Below are positions 28,655-39,365 of a stretch of DNA of 64,000 bases, one piece after another. The notes under the pieces were generated by a model. The model was given only the letters and a program-made list of their open reading frames with translations. It was not told the origin of the DNA and searched no databases. Numbering within the stretch: the stretch's first letter is position 1; the number at the start of each line of letters is the position of its first letter. A program made the translations under genes and the position numbers. Source of the stretch: Rickettsiales bacterium (GTDB lineage Bacteria > Pseudomonadota > Alphaproteobacteria > Rickettsiales > UBA3002); NCBI GenBank assembly GCA_022763105.1, contig JALEGK010000016.1, forward strand, positions 1 through 64,000. Direction: 5' to 3'.

Positions 28655-31255
28655 TTATCCTGAGTTACGGCTCCACCAGCCACGACGCTTTGGCTTGTCA
28701 TCATCTTCCTGATCTTCAAAGCTCACCTCGTCAAATTGCTGGGGGCCAACATTTTTCATCACCTTCTCTTCGGCCTGATGATCGCTTGCGGCGATACTAT
28801 CAGACGCATTGATAGGGGTGACGACTGGCTGTTCGGCATCAGAAGAGCCTGACTCAACCTCATCTGGTTTGTCAGATTTCTCTTCGGTCTTTTTGCGACG
28901 TGTGCCGCCACGACGACCACGGCGCGGCTTCTGCGCTTCGCTGTCATCTGCGTCATCATCCGCACTTTCAACCGAATCATCTACCTTCTTGCGGCTACGG
29001 CGAGGCTTGCGCTTTGGCTTTTCCTCTGCGGCCTCGTCAGAGGTCTCTTTCGATTCATTCTCTTCAGACTCAGACTCATCAGAAGCCTCATCTTTACGAC
29101 GATTGCGTCCGCGACCACCGCGACGGCCACGGCGAGGCTTGTCTTTCTTTTCGCGCACTTCCTCTTCGGAATTCTCTTCTGAGGTCTCTTCGTTATCATC
29201 GCCAGAATCATCATCCGAATCATTGTCATCGCGACGATTGCGACCACGACCACCACGACGTCCACGACGAGGCTTTTTCTTGTCTTTATGGTCTTCACGA
29301 TGCAGCACTTCCTTGCCATCCTCACCTGTTTTCATCAGGCGGTAACGGCCAGTCAGCAAGCTATCATCAATGAGTACGATAATGTTCACATCATAATCAT
29401 CTTCGAGCTTCTGAATCATATCGCGACGCTCATTAAGAAGATGCGCCACCACTTCAGCTTGTACACTGATTTTCAGGGTGCTGAATTCACCAGTCGATGC
29501 GACACGCTCAAGCAAACGAATCACTTGAATGGTGACGGTCTCAACCGACTTCACAAAGCCAGAGCCTTCACAATGTGAACAGACATGGCTAGATGATTCG
29601 GCAATCGATGGGCGCAAACGCTGACGCGATAGCTCCATCAGACCAAACGGACTAATGCGGCTCACCTGAATTTTTGCGCGATCAAGCTTTAGCGCTTCTT
29701 TCATCGCACGCTCAAGGTTGCGACGGTTCTTGCCGTAATTCATATCGATAAAGTCAATCACAACCAGACCGGCCAGATCACGTAGACGTAGCTGACGTGC
29801 GACTTCACGCGCTGCTTCCAAGTTGGTCTTAATCGCCGTTTCTTCGACATTACGCTCCGTGGTCGAACGACCAGAGTTCACATCGATTGAAATCAATGCC
29901 TCGGTCTGTTGCAGCACGATTGAACCACCCGAAGGCAGTTTCGCATTCGGCTCATACATGGTTGCCAATTGGTCTTCAATGCCGTGGGCACTAAAGATTG
30001 GCTGCGCATCTTTGTACTGTTTCACACGCGGTGCATGGCTAGGCATGATCATACGCATAAAGGACTTTGCGTCTTTATACGCTTTTTCACCTTGCACCAT
30101 CACCTGCTCAACATCGCTTGAATACAGATCACGGATCGAGCGTTTGATAATATCGCTTTCCTCATAAATGAGGGCAGGGGCGGTAGAGGCCAATGTGTCT
30201 TCACGAATTTGCACCCAAAGCTTCGCCAGATATTCATAATCACGCTTAATCTCAGCCTTGGTACGGTCAATACCAGCGGTACGCACAATCGCGCTTAGCC
30301 CGCGCTTTTGCTTTAGCTCGGCTACAATTTCTTTCAGCTTTTTGCGGTTCTCGCCATTACCAATCTTGCGCGATACACCGCCCGCCTTAGGCGAGTTAGG
30401 CATGAGTACGCAGTAACGACCAGCAAGCGAGATATAGGTGGTAAGTGATACACCCTTATTACCGCGCTCTTCTTTAATCACCTGAACCAGAACGATCTGG
30501 TTACGCTTAATCACTTCTTGAATTTTGTAGCGCTTGAAAGACGAACCTTTGCGACGGCGACGGGTTTCTTCTACGTCATCTTCACTGACGGTTTCTGCCT
30601 CATCATCATCTTCTTCTGTTTCATCATCCGCATCACCTTTAGCTTTAGCGGGTGCTTCGCTCTCTTCATTATCGTTCTCAGCGCTCGCTTCTGCTTCTTC
30701 TGGCTCTTCTTGCGCGTCGTCTTCGACTTTCTCCGATGCCACCACATCTTGCTCAGCGGCTAATGCTTTCACATCTTTGCTTTCCGCCTCGCCCTCATCA
30801 GAAGCGGTTGCTTCTTCCGATTCTTCCGACTCGGTTTCGTTCGCTTCTTCATTCTTGCGGCCGCGACGATGACGACCACGTCCACGCCCACCGCGACGGC
30901 GACCACGTCCGCGACCTTTCTCGCGCGCTTCTAGCTCTTCTTCCTCTTCGGCTTCCTCACGCTCATTTTCTTCACGCTCTTCATCAATCAGGCGCTGCTT
31001 ATCTTCGGTAGGAATCTGATAATAGTCCGGATGAATTTCCGAGAATGGCAAAAAGCCTTGCTTACCGCCGCCATATTCAACAAAGGCAGCCTGAAGGGAA
31101 GGTTCAACTCGGGTAATTTTGGCGAGGTAAATATTACCTTTCACCTGGGTTTTGGAAGAGGTGACAAAGTCAAAATCCTCAATCCGGTCATCATCTGCAA
31201 TCACCACACGGGTTTCATCCGCGTGCTGTGCATCGATTAACATCAATTTCGTCAT
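28655..31255 (-). CDS. rne: Ribonuclease E/G
   Basis: S1 region 'GNIYLAKITRVEPSLQAAFVEYGGGKQGFLPFSEI', catalytic 'ISIDVNSGRSTTERNVEETAIKTNLEAAREVARQLRLRDLAGLVVIDFIDM', zinc-link 'CSHCEGSG', Arg-rich/acidic C-tail ending 'RRGWWSRNSG'. Confidence 0.97.
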   Translation of the reverse strand: MTKLMLIDAQHADETRVVIADDDRIEDFDFVTSSKTQVKGNIYLAKITRVEPSLQAAFVEYGGGKQGFLPFSEIHPDYYQIPTEDKQRLIDEEREENEREEAEEEEELEAREKGRGRGRRRGGRGRGRHRRGRKNEEANETESEESEEATASDEGEAESKDVKALAAEQDVVASEKVEDDAQEEPEEAEASAENDNEESEAPAKAKGDADDETEEDDDEAETVSEDDVEETRRRRKGSSFKRYKIQEVIKRNQIVLVQVIKEERGNKGVSLTTYISLAGRYCVLMPNSPKAGGVSRKIGNGENRKKLKEIVAELKQKRGLSAIVRTAGIDRTKAEIKRDYEYLAKLWVQIREDTLASTAPALIYEESDIIKRSIRDLYSSDVEQVMVQGEKAYKDAKSFMRMIMPSHAPRVKQYKDAQPIFSAHGIEDQLATMYEPNAKLPSGGSIVLQQTEALISIDVNSGRSTTERNVEETAIKTNLEAAREVARQLRLRDLAGLVVIDFIDMNYGKNRRNLERAMKEALKLDRAKIQVSRISPFGLMELSRQRLRPSIAESSSHVCSHCEGSGFVKSVETVTIQVIRLLERVASTGEFSTLKISVQAEVVAHLLNERRDMIQKLEDDYDVNIIVLIDDSLLTGRYRLMKTGEDGKEVLHREDHKDKKKPRRGRRGGRGRNRRDDNDSDDDSGDDNEETSEENSEEEVREKKDKPRRGRRGGRGRNRRKDEASDESESEENESKETSDEAAEEKPKRKPRRSRKKVDDSVESADDDADDSEAQKPRRGRRGGTRRKKTEEKSDKPDEVESGSSDAEQPVVTPINASDSIAASDHQAEEKVMKNVGPQQFDEVSFEDQEDDDKPKRRGWWSRNSG
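28898..29276 (-). repeat. Degenerate internal repeats encoding PRRGRRGGRGRNRR-type modules in the RNase E C-terminal scaffold
   Basis: Similar Arg/Gly modules at about 28898-28932, 29097-29143 and 29231-29276, separated by acidic linkers. Confidence 0.7.
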
Positions 31256-31696
31256 GGCGATCTCCTTATGCGAAGCTCACCGCGTATTTGTCTAGCTAGA
31301 GAAGAAAAGAGTTAGTCTCGACACTCACCCTCACATCGAAGGGAAGCCCTCGATGAAGCATGTGAATGACGCAAGCATAAAGCACCTCCAGTGCGGCTGG
31401 CATATTCTACATGTGGTGAAGTGTTATACATGAATAAATAACTCTAAATTTCTCTATCAAAACGCGGCAATGGCCTTCGCTTTGTTTGTATTCGTTAATT
31501 CCCATTTAGCTGCCGCAGAGATTCTGTCTAACGTCTGCTCCGCGCAGCTATATATTCGCATTGGCCAGTATTGCCATGCACCTGCACTATAGCAAGGCTT
31601 TTAGCGGTGTCTACCATTAAATGATTGGTCAAAATTCCTGATGATAACTGCCAAAAGAGCGTTGATTTACAATAGTTGTGGGAGTTTAGTAGCGCC

Positions 31697-33058
31697 ATGA
31701 TGTGGCGTCGAATCATTGCAGTTCTCTGTCTGGTCAGTTTTATCTGGCCGGCGACCGGTAGCGCTAACTCGATTATTGCCACCTATGTCGAGGTCTCGCC
31801 AGACAACGAACGTGTTGTTTTTGAAAGCGAAAGCAAGATCAGTATCATTAACCACTTTGGTCTGCAAAGCCCATCTAGACTGGTGATAGATGTTAAGCGG
31901 CTGGATGACGGAAGAGGGGTAGGTTTAAGCAAAGCCTATCGTGGCAGCACACTGAAAAATATACGATTTGGTCAGTATGACCCGCAAACATCACGCATTG
32001 TGATGGACCTTAACCGCATGATCGATAAGCCAAATGTCTACACGTTAGCGCCAAGTGGCAGCAAAAAATGGCGTTTGGTCATCGATATTGACCCGCCAAA
32101 GCGTGTGAGCGCCGCACCCAATTGGCCTAGCCAAGTCACGCCGCGCACCAAGCCGGTTGTGCCGCAACGCATGCCAAGTGCGACGATGCCGCGCCCAACG
32201 AACAAACCTATTCAGCGCCCTGCTTTGCGTAATTATCAGGCCGCCAATAACTCGGCGCGCGAAGTCTCGCGAAATTATCATGAACGCAAAGGTTTCACTG
32301 CCGATGGCTCAGTCCTCGCATTTATTCCCAAGCCCGCGCAAAAACCGCAGCAGCCCGTCGCATACGGATCAAAACCGATTATCATCATCGATGCTGGACA
32401 TGGCGGAAAAGATGTCGGCGCGGTCGCACGTTCTGGTGTCATCGAAAAAGACCTGACCCTAAGCTACGCCAAAGCCATGCGCGACGAATTGCTCAGAACG
32501 GGCCGCTATCAAGTGGCGCTCACCCGTGAAGATGACCGCTTCTTATTCTTGAAAGATCGCGTGCGCATTGCGCGCGGGTATCAGGGCGATGTCTTCATCT
32601 CACTACATGCCGACGCCAACCCCAACCCCAGAGCAGAAGGGGTATCGGTTTATACGTTGTCAGAAGAAGCATCTGACGCTGAATCTGCAGCACTGGCAGC
32701 GCAGGAAAACCAGTCTGATGTGATTGGCGGGATTTCACTCGGTGAAGCCGATGAAGCGGTGGCTGACATATTGATCGATTTGGCCACGCGCGAGACGAAG
32801 AATAAATCCTCTGATTTGGCAGATCAGTTGGTAGCGAATATGGATGCGAACATCCCGCTCATTCGTAATCCTCACCGTTTTGCCGGATTCCGCGTGCTTA
32901 AAGCGCCCGATATCCCCTCGATTCTCATCGAAATGGGCTTTTTGACCAACCCACGTGACGAGCGCCGCCTCATCTCGCGTGGATACCGCCAAAAAGTGGC
33001 ACGATCCGTCGTGCGCGCACTCGATGATTACTTTATCGAACACCCGCTTCGTAATTAG
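31697..33058 (+). CDS. amiC: N-acetylmuramoyl-L-alanine amidase with N-terminal AMIN domain
   Basis: Signal peptide; AMIN 'SPSRLVIDVKRL'; Amidase_3 'PIIIIDAGHGGKDVGAVA', 'VFISLHADANPNP', 'ILIEMGFLTNPRDE'. Confidence 0.92.
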   Translation: MMWRRIIAVLCLVSFIWPATGSANSIIATYVEVSPDNERVVFESESKISIINHFGLQSPSRLVIDVKRLDDGRGVGLSKAYRGSTLKNIRFGQYDPQTSRIVMDLNRMIDKPNVYTLAPSGSKKWRLVIDIDPPKRVSAAPNWPSQVTPRTKPVVPQRMPSATMPRPTNKPIQRPALRNYQAANNSAREVSRNYHERKGFTADGSVLAFIPKPAQKPQQPVAYGSKPIIIIDAGHGGKDVGAVARSGVIEKDLTLSYAKAMRDELLRTGRYQVALTREDDRFLFLKDRVRIARGYQGDVFISLHADANPNPRAEGVSVYTLSEEASDAESAALAAQENQSDVIGGISLGEADEAVADILIDLATRETKNKSSDLADQLVANMDANIPLIRNPHRFAGFRVLKAPDIPSILIEMGFLTNPRDERRLISRGYRQKVARSVVRALDDYFIEHPLRN

Positions 33059-33145
33059 TGCGACCAATTATCCACATCGGCCGATTTTCGGTTAATTCCT
33101 CCGAATACTACTCGCAATTCTGCCATGCCCTGATAGTATCACGCC

Positions 33146-35992
33146 ATGCATAGGCTATACAAAATCATCGCATGGTCAGGCGTTTCCCTGATGATGGCCG
33201 CGATCTTCGGATTTATCGCGGCGGCGATGGTGTTCTCGCATTACAGTAAAGACCTGCCATCCTTCAGCAAATTAGCCGTCTATAAGCCGCCGGTTACCAC
33301 GCGTCTTTATGCCGGTGATGATCGCCTTATGGCCGAATACGCGACCGAGAAACGATTATTTGTGCCCATGGTTGCGATTCCTAAGCGTGTGCAACAAGCC
33401 TTTATCGCGGCGGAGGATAAAAACTTCTACACCCATAAAGGCGTCGATATCTTTGGTATCGCCCGTGCCATGCGCGAGAATGTTGCCAATATGGGAACGG
33501 GCCGTTCACTTGTGGGTGGTTCGACCATCACGCAGCAGGTCGTAAAGAACTTCCTGCTCACTAACGAGAAATCCTTTGAGCGTAAAATCAAAGAAGCCAT
33601 ACTCGCTTTCCGCATCAGTAACGTCTACAGCAAAGACCAAATCCTAGAGCTTTACCTCAACGAGATTTATCTGGGCCGTGGTTCGTATGGTGTGGCCGCT
33701 GCCGCGCTCAACTATTTCAACAAAGCGCTTAACGAGCTGGAAACCGAAGAGCTGGCATTGCTCGCCGGAATGCCCAAAGCGCCAGCAAGCTATGACCCAA
33801 CACGTAACTATCAAGGCGCACTTGAGCGCCGTAACTATGTGATCAGCCGCATGGTTGATGATGGCTATGTGACGCCGGAAGAGGGCGCACGTGCCAGTGC
33901 GGCGCCGATTGTGCTAGAAAAACGCGCCGAAGAAGAGGTGGTGACTGCAGACTATTTCTCGGAAGAAGTACGCCGCAAACTCGCCGATATGTATGGTGCG
34001 AATGTGCTCTATGAGGGCGGTTTAACCGTGAAGACCACCGTCAATCCAAAGCTGCAAACCTTTGCAGATGATGCGCTTCGTCATGCGCTGGTGGATTATG
34101 ATCGTCGTTATGGCTATCGCGGTCCGGTCGATAAGCTGAAAACCACCAAAAGCTGGCAGCGCGATTTGAAAGCCAAAATCGAACAGCATGCTGGCGTGCC
34201 TTTGATTGAGACGCAAGAGCTGGCCGTGGTTCTTGGGCTAGAGAAAACCAAAGCCACCATTGGTTTGGCGAATGGGGAGCGTGGTAGCATTCCACTATCA
34301 GAGCTGAAATGGGCGCGCAAAGACCTCAAAGGGTTTGGCTTGGGCGAAGCGATCAAAAAACCAAGCGATGTGCTGGATTTTGGCGATATCATCATCACCA
34401 ACCGCATCAACAAAAAAGCAAAAACCTACGGCCTTTATCAGGTGCCACAAGTCAATGGCGGTATGGTGCTGATGGACCCGCATACGGGTCGCGTCCTTGC
34501 CATGTCCGGTGGCTATGCGTACGAGAATGACGAATTCAACCGCGCCACACAGGCGCGCCGTCAGCCCGGTTCAGCCTTTAAACCATTCGTGTATCTAACC
34601 GCACTCGAGAACGGCTTCTCACCATCCACCATTCTCATGGATGAGCCGATCGAGATTTACCAAGGCCCCGGTAAACCGCTTTGGCGCCCGCAAAATTATG
34701 GTGGCAAATATCTCGGCCCAACCACGCTGCGTGTCGGGCTAGAGAAATCGCGTAACACCATGACGGTCCGCTTGGCACAGATGGTGGGGCTTGGTCGCAT
34801 CATTCAGGTCGGCAAACGCTTTGGCCTGTATGAAGGCAAGGTGCCGCGCAATTATTCTATGGTATTGGGTGCCAAGGAAACCACTCTCATGAAAGTGGTG
34901 ACGGCCTATTCCATGATCGCCAATGGTGGCCGCAAAGTGAGTGCGTCACTGATTGAGCGCATCGATGACCGTGATGGTAAAATTATCTTCCGCCGCGATA
35001 GCCGCCCATGTGCAGGCTGCAAAATCGACCAGCAAAAACCCATTCCGCTGTCAAACATTGCACCGCCGGAAATTGAAGATACACGCGAAATCGTCGTCGA
35101 TCAGCGCATCGCCTTTCAGGTGACATCACTGCTAGAAGGTGTGGTGCGCCGTGGTACTGCTGTGCGTGCCAAGAAAATTGGCAAGCCGCTTGCGGGTAAA
35201 ACCGGAACAACGAACGATAGCCGCGATACATGGTTCGTGGGCTTCTCCCCTGATCTGGTTGCCGGTATCTATATCGGTTATGACCAGCCAAAGAGCTTGG
35301 GTAAAAAAGAAACCGGAAGCCGCGTGGCACTGCCCGGCTTTATCGAGGCGATGGATGCCGCACTCAAAGATCAGCCCGCGCGCCCATTCCGCATCCCGCC
35401 GGGTGTGCGCATGATGCAGGTCGATCGCAAAACAGGTCTGCCGCCTTATCCGGGTTATGCAGGTGGCCAGCTGATTGCCGAGGCATTCTTGGTTGGTGGC
35501 AACATCTATAAGCCGCCATTACCAGATGGTGAGCAAGAAATCGAAGAGCCGGTGCATTACACCTATAGCTCGATTGCTGGCGCCGATGAAAAAGACGGAT
35601 TCGATCCGCATGAAGGCTGGCAAGATAGCTCGCATTACATGACGCCGGATGAAGCACGCCGCCGCGATATGGATTTCCAGATGCAATATCGCCGCCCAAT
35701 TCAAGGACAACAGCAGCAACCGCAACAGCGCACCGCTTATCCGGGCTTTGAGAATACCCCGCAATCCTATCAGCAACAGCAGATGGAAACGCTCAATGGT
35801 GTGCAGGTGACCACACCCGCACCGCCGCCGCCAGCTGGTTATAATGTCAATGCGCGCCCAAATCCATACACCCCGCAAAACGCGCCAGTAGCGCCGCCAC
35901 CAAACCCGTATGATGTGCGTCGCGAGCCAGTGCGTTCTGGTGGCTATAACCGCGATAGCGCGGCAAGCGTAGGCACGGGCGGTCTGTACTGA
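33146..35992 (+). CDS. mrcA: Penicillin-binding protein 1A (transglycosylase/transpeptidase)
   Basis: GT51 'AAEDKNFYTHKGVD', 'GGSTITQQVVKNFLL'; transpeptidase 'QPGSAFKPFVYLTALE', 'GKTGTTNDSRDTWFVGF'. Pro/Gln-rich tail. Confidence 0.96.
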   Translation: MHRLYKIIAWSGVSLMMAAIFGFIAAAMVFSHYSKDLPSFSKLAVYKPPVTTRLYAGDDRLMAEYATEKRLFVPMVAIPKRVQQAFIAAEDKNFYTHKGVDIFGIARAMRENVANMGTGRSLVGGSTITQQVVKNFLLTNEKSFERKIKEAILAFRISNVYSKDQILELYLNEIYLGRGSYGVAAAALNYFNKALNELETEELALLAGMPKAPASYDPTRNYQGALERRNYVISRMVDDGYVTPEEGARASAAPIVLEKRAEEEVVTADYFSEEVRRKLADMYGANVLYEGGLTVKTTVNPKLQTFADDALRHALVDYDRRYGYRGPVDKLKTTKSWQRDLKAKIEQHAGVPLIETQELAVVLGLEKTKATIGLANGERGSIPLSELKWARKDLKGFGLGEAIKKPSDVLDFGDIIITNRINKKAKTYGLYQVPQVNGGMVLMDPHTGRVLAMSGGYAYENDEFNRATQARRQPGSAFKPFVYLTALENGFSPSTILMDEPIEIYQGPGKPLWRPQNYGGKYLGPTTLRVGLEKSRNTMTVRLAQMVGLGRIIQVGKRFGLYEGKVPRNYSMVLGAKETTLMKVVTAYSMIANGGRKVSASLIERIDDRDGKIIFRRDSRPCAGCKIDQQKPIPLSNIAPPEIEDTREIVVDQRIAFQVTSLLEGVVRRGTAVRAKKIGKPLAGKTGTTNDSRDTWFVGFSPDLVAGIYIGYDQPKSLGKKETGSRVALPGFIEAMDAALKDQPARPFRIPPGVRMMQVDRKTGLPPYPGYAGGQLIAEAFLVGGNIYKPPLPDGEQEIEEPVHYTYSSIAGADEKDGFDPHEGWQDSSHYMTPDEARRRDMDFQMQYRRPIQGQQQQPQQRTAYPGFENTPQSYQQQQMETLNGVQVTTPAPPPPAGYNVNARPNPYTPQNAPVAPPPNPYDVRREPVRSGGYNRDSAASVGTGGLY

Positions 35993-36032
35993 CCGGCTTG
36001 ACAATCGCACGTCTCACCCGCATATATCCGTC

Positions 36033-37143
36033 ATGAAAGCAGAAATCATTAGCCTTAAAGACCAGATCGAGCAGTCGCAATCGCTGCTAAGGAGGTATCT
36101 TTGACTGGGACAATGCACTCGCCCAGCTAGAGTCGCTCAATGAAAAAGCCGAAGACCCAAATCTGTGGGACAACCCAGACGCTGCTCAAAAACTTCTCAA
36201 AGAACGCACAGCACTCGAGAATATGATCGAGGGGTATCGCTCGCTCGATCAGCAATTCCAAGATGCGCTTGGGTTGTATGAACTGGCCGAGGAAGAGGCA
36301 GATCAGGAAACGGCAGACGAGGCAGAGAAAAACCTTGAAGAGGTCGCGCGTAAAATATCGCGTCTTGAAATTGAAAGCCTGCTATCAGGCGAGGCGGACA
36401 GTAATAATTGCTTCATCGAAATCCACCCCGGCGCAGGCGGTACTGAAAGCCACGATTGGGCGGACATGCTCTACCGTATGTATGTGCGCTGGGGCAATAA
36501 TGCGGGCTATAAGGTCGACATTATCGAAGAGCAATCCGGCGAAGAGGCGGGCATTAAATCGGCAACCATTAAAGTCAGCGGCCATAATGCGTATGGCTGG
36601 GCGAAGACCGAAACGGGCGTACACCGTTTGGTGCGCATCTCGCCATTCGATTCGCAGTCGCGACGCCATACCAGCTTTGCCAGTGTCGGCGTTTATCCGG
36701 AAATTGACGATCAGATCGAAATCGAGGTCGAGGAAAAAGACGTGCGTGTCGATACCTACCGCGCATCGGGAGCAGGTGGTCAGCATGTCAATAAAACCGA
36801 TTCGGCCATCCGCCTAACGCACGAACCAACAGGCATTGTTGTGCAATGCCAGAATTCGCGCTCACAGCATAGTAACCGTGCAGAGGCATGGAAGATGTTG
36901 CGTGCCCGTCTGTATGAGAAAGAGCTGCAAGAACGCGAAGCCGCCGCCCAAGCCGATTACTCAGCGAAAACCGATAATGCATGGGGCCACCAAATTCGCT
37001 CTTACGTGCTGCACCCTTACCAAATGGTCAAAGATTTGCGCACGCAGGTAGAAACAGGCAACACCCAAGCCGTGCTTGATGGCGACCTTGATGCGTTCAT
37101 GTCTGCGGCTTTGGCAGCACGTGTGAAATCCCAAAAAGCGTAA
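36033..37143 (+). CDS. prfB: Peptide chain release factor 2, requires +1 programmed frameshift
   Basis: Zero frame ATG 36033 ...LLRRYL + in-frame TGA (36102-36104), then the +1 frame DWDNALAQLESL... continues into the track ORF (36223-37143). 'GAGGQHVNKTDSAIRLTHEPTGIVVQCQNSRSQHSNR' is RF2. Confidence 0.96.
36087..36105 (+). promoter_or_regulatory. prfB programmed +1 frameshift site
   Basis: CTA-AGG-AGG-TAT-CTT-TGA-C: internal Shine-Dalgarno AGGAGG followed by CTTTGAC, the canonical RF2 autoregulatory slip site. Confidence 0.96.
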
Positions 37144-37232
37144 TTGATAGAATATGAGCGCTCAACCAAATGAATTCTTTTGCATTAAATCAGCAGTTTC
37201 GCCAAACTGGCGCCACAATAAACGAGGGTTAG

Positions 37233-37685
37233 ATGTCTGAACAGCCACAAGGTGGTCAAGAACAACGGATGACGTTCCGCCTACTGTCTTACTGGCAGCG
37301 AGTAAGGGGGGATAAAAGCTTTCCGTCATTGGCAGACATCGCCATCACCGATATTGAGGAAATGTATCACCAAACCTTTGTGATTAGCTTGGGCGATCAC
37401 GAAGACGAGCACATGTTCGAGTATTTCGGCCCGGAACTCGCCTCGAAATTCGGTGATGATTATACCGGGCAATATGTGATCGACTCGATGAATGACGCCA
37501 GCGTCTATAACACGATTGGCTTTTATGACCGCGTGTTAGAGGCTCGCGGGCCGGTCTCTGAATCATCAGAATTCTTCCTTGAGGGCAATGAAGTACGCTA
37601 CCGTACGCTACTATTGCCGCTCTCATCGGATGATATCTCGATCGATTACATCATCGGCACCACCAACTATAAAGTGTTTGTCTAG
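37233..37685 (+). CDS. PAS-domain-like (PAS_5 type) small protein
   Basis: 'RLLSYWQRVRGDKSFPSLADI...FVISLGDHEDEHMFEYFGPELASKFGDDYTGQ' fits an alphaproteobacterial single-PAS protein. Confidence 0.65.
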   Translation: MSEQPQGGQEQRMTFRLLSYWQRVRGDKSFPSLADIAITDIEEMYHQTFVISLGDHEDEHMFEYFGPELASKFGDDYTGQYVIDSMNDASVYNTIGFYDRVLEARGPVSESSEFFLEGNEVRYRTLLLPLSSDDISIDYIIGTTNYKVFV

Positions 37686-37744
37686 ACGCTAAAGCTTGAA
37701 AAAACGTGGTTTTTCGTCTATGAACCCCGCCTGAAGAGGGGAAT

Positions 37745-38869
37745 ATGAACTCACTTGGCTTAGATAAAGACTCAAAAGACACCCGCGTCGTGGTGGCAAT
37801 GTCCGGCGGCGTGGATAGCTCCGCAACGGCAGCATTGCTGCATGAGCAGGGCTATGAGGTCATTGGTATCACGCTGCAGCTCTATGATTATGGCGCGGCA
37901 GTGGGCAAGAAAGGTGCGTGCTGCGCTGGCCAAGATATTCACGATGCGCGCCGTGTCGCCGAGAAGCTGGGCATCCCTCATTATGTGCTGAATTATGAGA
38001 GCAAATTCAAAGAATCGGTCATTGACGATTTTGTCGACACCTATCTGGCAGGCCAAACGCCAATCCCGTGTGTGCGCTGTAACCAGACGGTGAAGTTCAA
38101 AGACCTGCTGAATACCGCACGTGACCTCGATGCAGATGTCATGGCAACGGGCCATTACGTGCAACGAGAAATCGCAGATGATGGTCGTGCAGCGCTCATA
38201 CGCGGCGCTGATCCAGATAAAGACCAAAGCTATTTTCTATTCGCGACCACGCAAGAGCAGCTCGACTTTTTGCGCTTCCCGCTCGGTGGCATGCAAAAAA
38301 GCGAGACCCGCGCATTAGCAGAGCGCTTTGGGTTAGCTGTCGCTGATAAGCCAGACAGTCAAGATATTTGTTTCGTGCCAGAAGGTGGCTACGCCAAGGT
38401 GATTGAGAAATTCAGACCCGACGCATTCGACCCCGGCGATATCATCCATATTGATGGCACGCTCATGGGCGAGCATCGCGGCATTGTCAATTACACGGTC
38501 GGCCAACGCAAAGGGCTGGGTATCGCCCATGAAGAGCCACTTTATGTGATCAAGCTCGATGCGGATAAAAAGCGCGTCATTGTCGGTCCAAAAGACGCAC
38601 TCAACCTGACAGAGTTTTATGTTGCAGACATCAATTGGCTGGAAGCCGATGCCATGCCAACTGCGCGCGATCAGGTGAAAGTGAAAATGCGCTCACTGCA
38701 AGCGCCAGTCTGGGCAAATATTCATGCAGCAGAAAATGGTGGTGCGCGTATTGAATTGTTAGAGCCTCATGCAGGCATAGCGCCCGGTCAGGCCTGTGTG
38801 GTCTATGATGAGAATCGCGTATTGGGTGGCGGCTGGATTGCCAGCACGCCTAATTCGATAGCCGCTTAA
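37745..38869 (+). CDS. mnmA: tRNA 2-thiouridine(34) synthase
   Basis: '[19 protein letters not shown]', '[14 protein letters not shown]', '[12 protein letters not shown]', 'DSQDICFV'. Confidence 0.96.
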   Translation: MNSLGLDKDSKDTRVVVAMSGGVDSSATAALLHEQGYEVIGITLQLYDYGAAVGKKGACCAGQDIHDARRVAEKLGIPHYVLNYESKFKESVIDDFVDTYLAGQTPIPCVRCNQTVKFKDLLNTARDLDADVMATGHYVQREIADDGRAALIRGADPDKDQSYFLFATTQEQLDFLRFPLGGMQKSETRALAERFGLAVADKPDSQDICFVPEGGYAKVIEKFRPDAFDPGDIIHIDGTLMGEHRGIVNYTVGQRKGLGIAHEEPLYVIKLDADKKRVIVGPKDALNLTEFYVADINWLEADAMPTARDQVKVKMRSLQAPVWANIHAAENGGARIELLEPHAGIAPGQACVVYDENRVLGGGWIASTPNSIAA

Positions 38870-39363
38870 TCGTCCTTAGGACCTTTCAGCGCGTCACGAC
38901 TTTGAATTTCTGGTCCCCATTCTTTTACCAGCTGCTGCTGAATGGCGTTGATGTTACCTGTCTTCCGGCTATTGAGAATGCGAACAAAGGCAGATGCCAT
39001 GTGAGGCGAGGCGCCATATAAAATCCATCCCAAACCAGCGCATGAATACATGACAGCGATAGTACCGATATCTCCCATCATCGCCTGCATCTGCCCTACC
39101 TCGTTACCATTGGCAAGAAGTTGCGCCATATACGGAATCACGCCTGCCATATTACAGGGTAATACGCAGTGGAATTTGTGTCGGTAATCGCTGTCATCGG
39201 TTAGGTAAGCGATACCGGTCGGGATCATACCAACAAGGAATAAAATGAAGGAAAGTTGAAGGAAGATAACGAGAATAATGCAGACCATCCATAGCATGGT
39301 CATCTTTAAGAAGTTACGTTTCTTCTTAGGTTTTCCTTGTTTTTTTGTTTCTTCTTTTGCCAT
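38866..39363 (-). CDS. Small membrane protein paired with the pseudokinase
   Basis: Hydrophobic segments '[32 protein letters not shown]' and '[19 protein letters not shown]'. Stops 2 nt after the pseudokinase stop on the same strand. Confidence 0.65.
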   Translation of the reverse strand: MAKEETKKQGKPKKKRNFLKMTMLWMVCIILVIFLQLSFILFLVGMIPTGIAYLTDDSDYRHKFHCVLPCNMAGVIPYMAQLLANGNEVGQMQAMMGDIGTIAVMYSCAGLGWILYGASPHMASAFVRILNSRKTGNINAIQQQLVKEWGPEIQSRDALKGPKDD

Positions 39364-39365
39364 CG

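Noticed and set aside
28809-29373. Long + strand ORFs opposite rne (178 aa and 157 aa)
   Set aside because: Ser/Arg-rich and His-rich antisense readings of low-complexity rne codons (the shadow of D/E/R repeats). No independent start or SD support.
33068-33076. TTATCCACA DnaA-box-like 9-mer upstream of PBP1A
   Set aside because: A single site with no cluster or AT-rich unwinding element; expected by chance, not an origin.
37695-37735. GAAAAAACGTGGTTTTTC and CCCC...GGGG hairpins upstream of mnmA
   Set aside because: Short stems, no U-tract in a sensible place and no conservation evidence.
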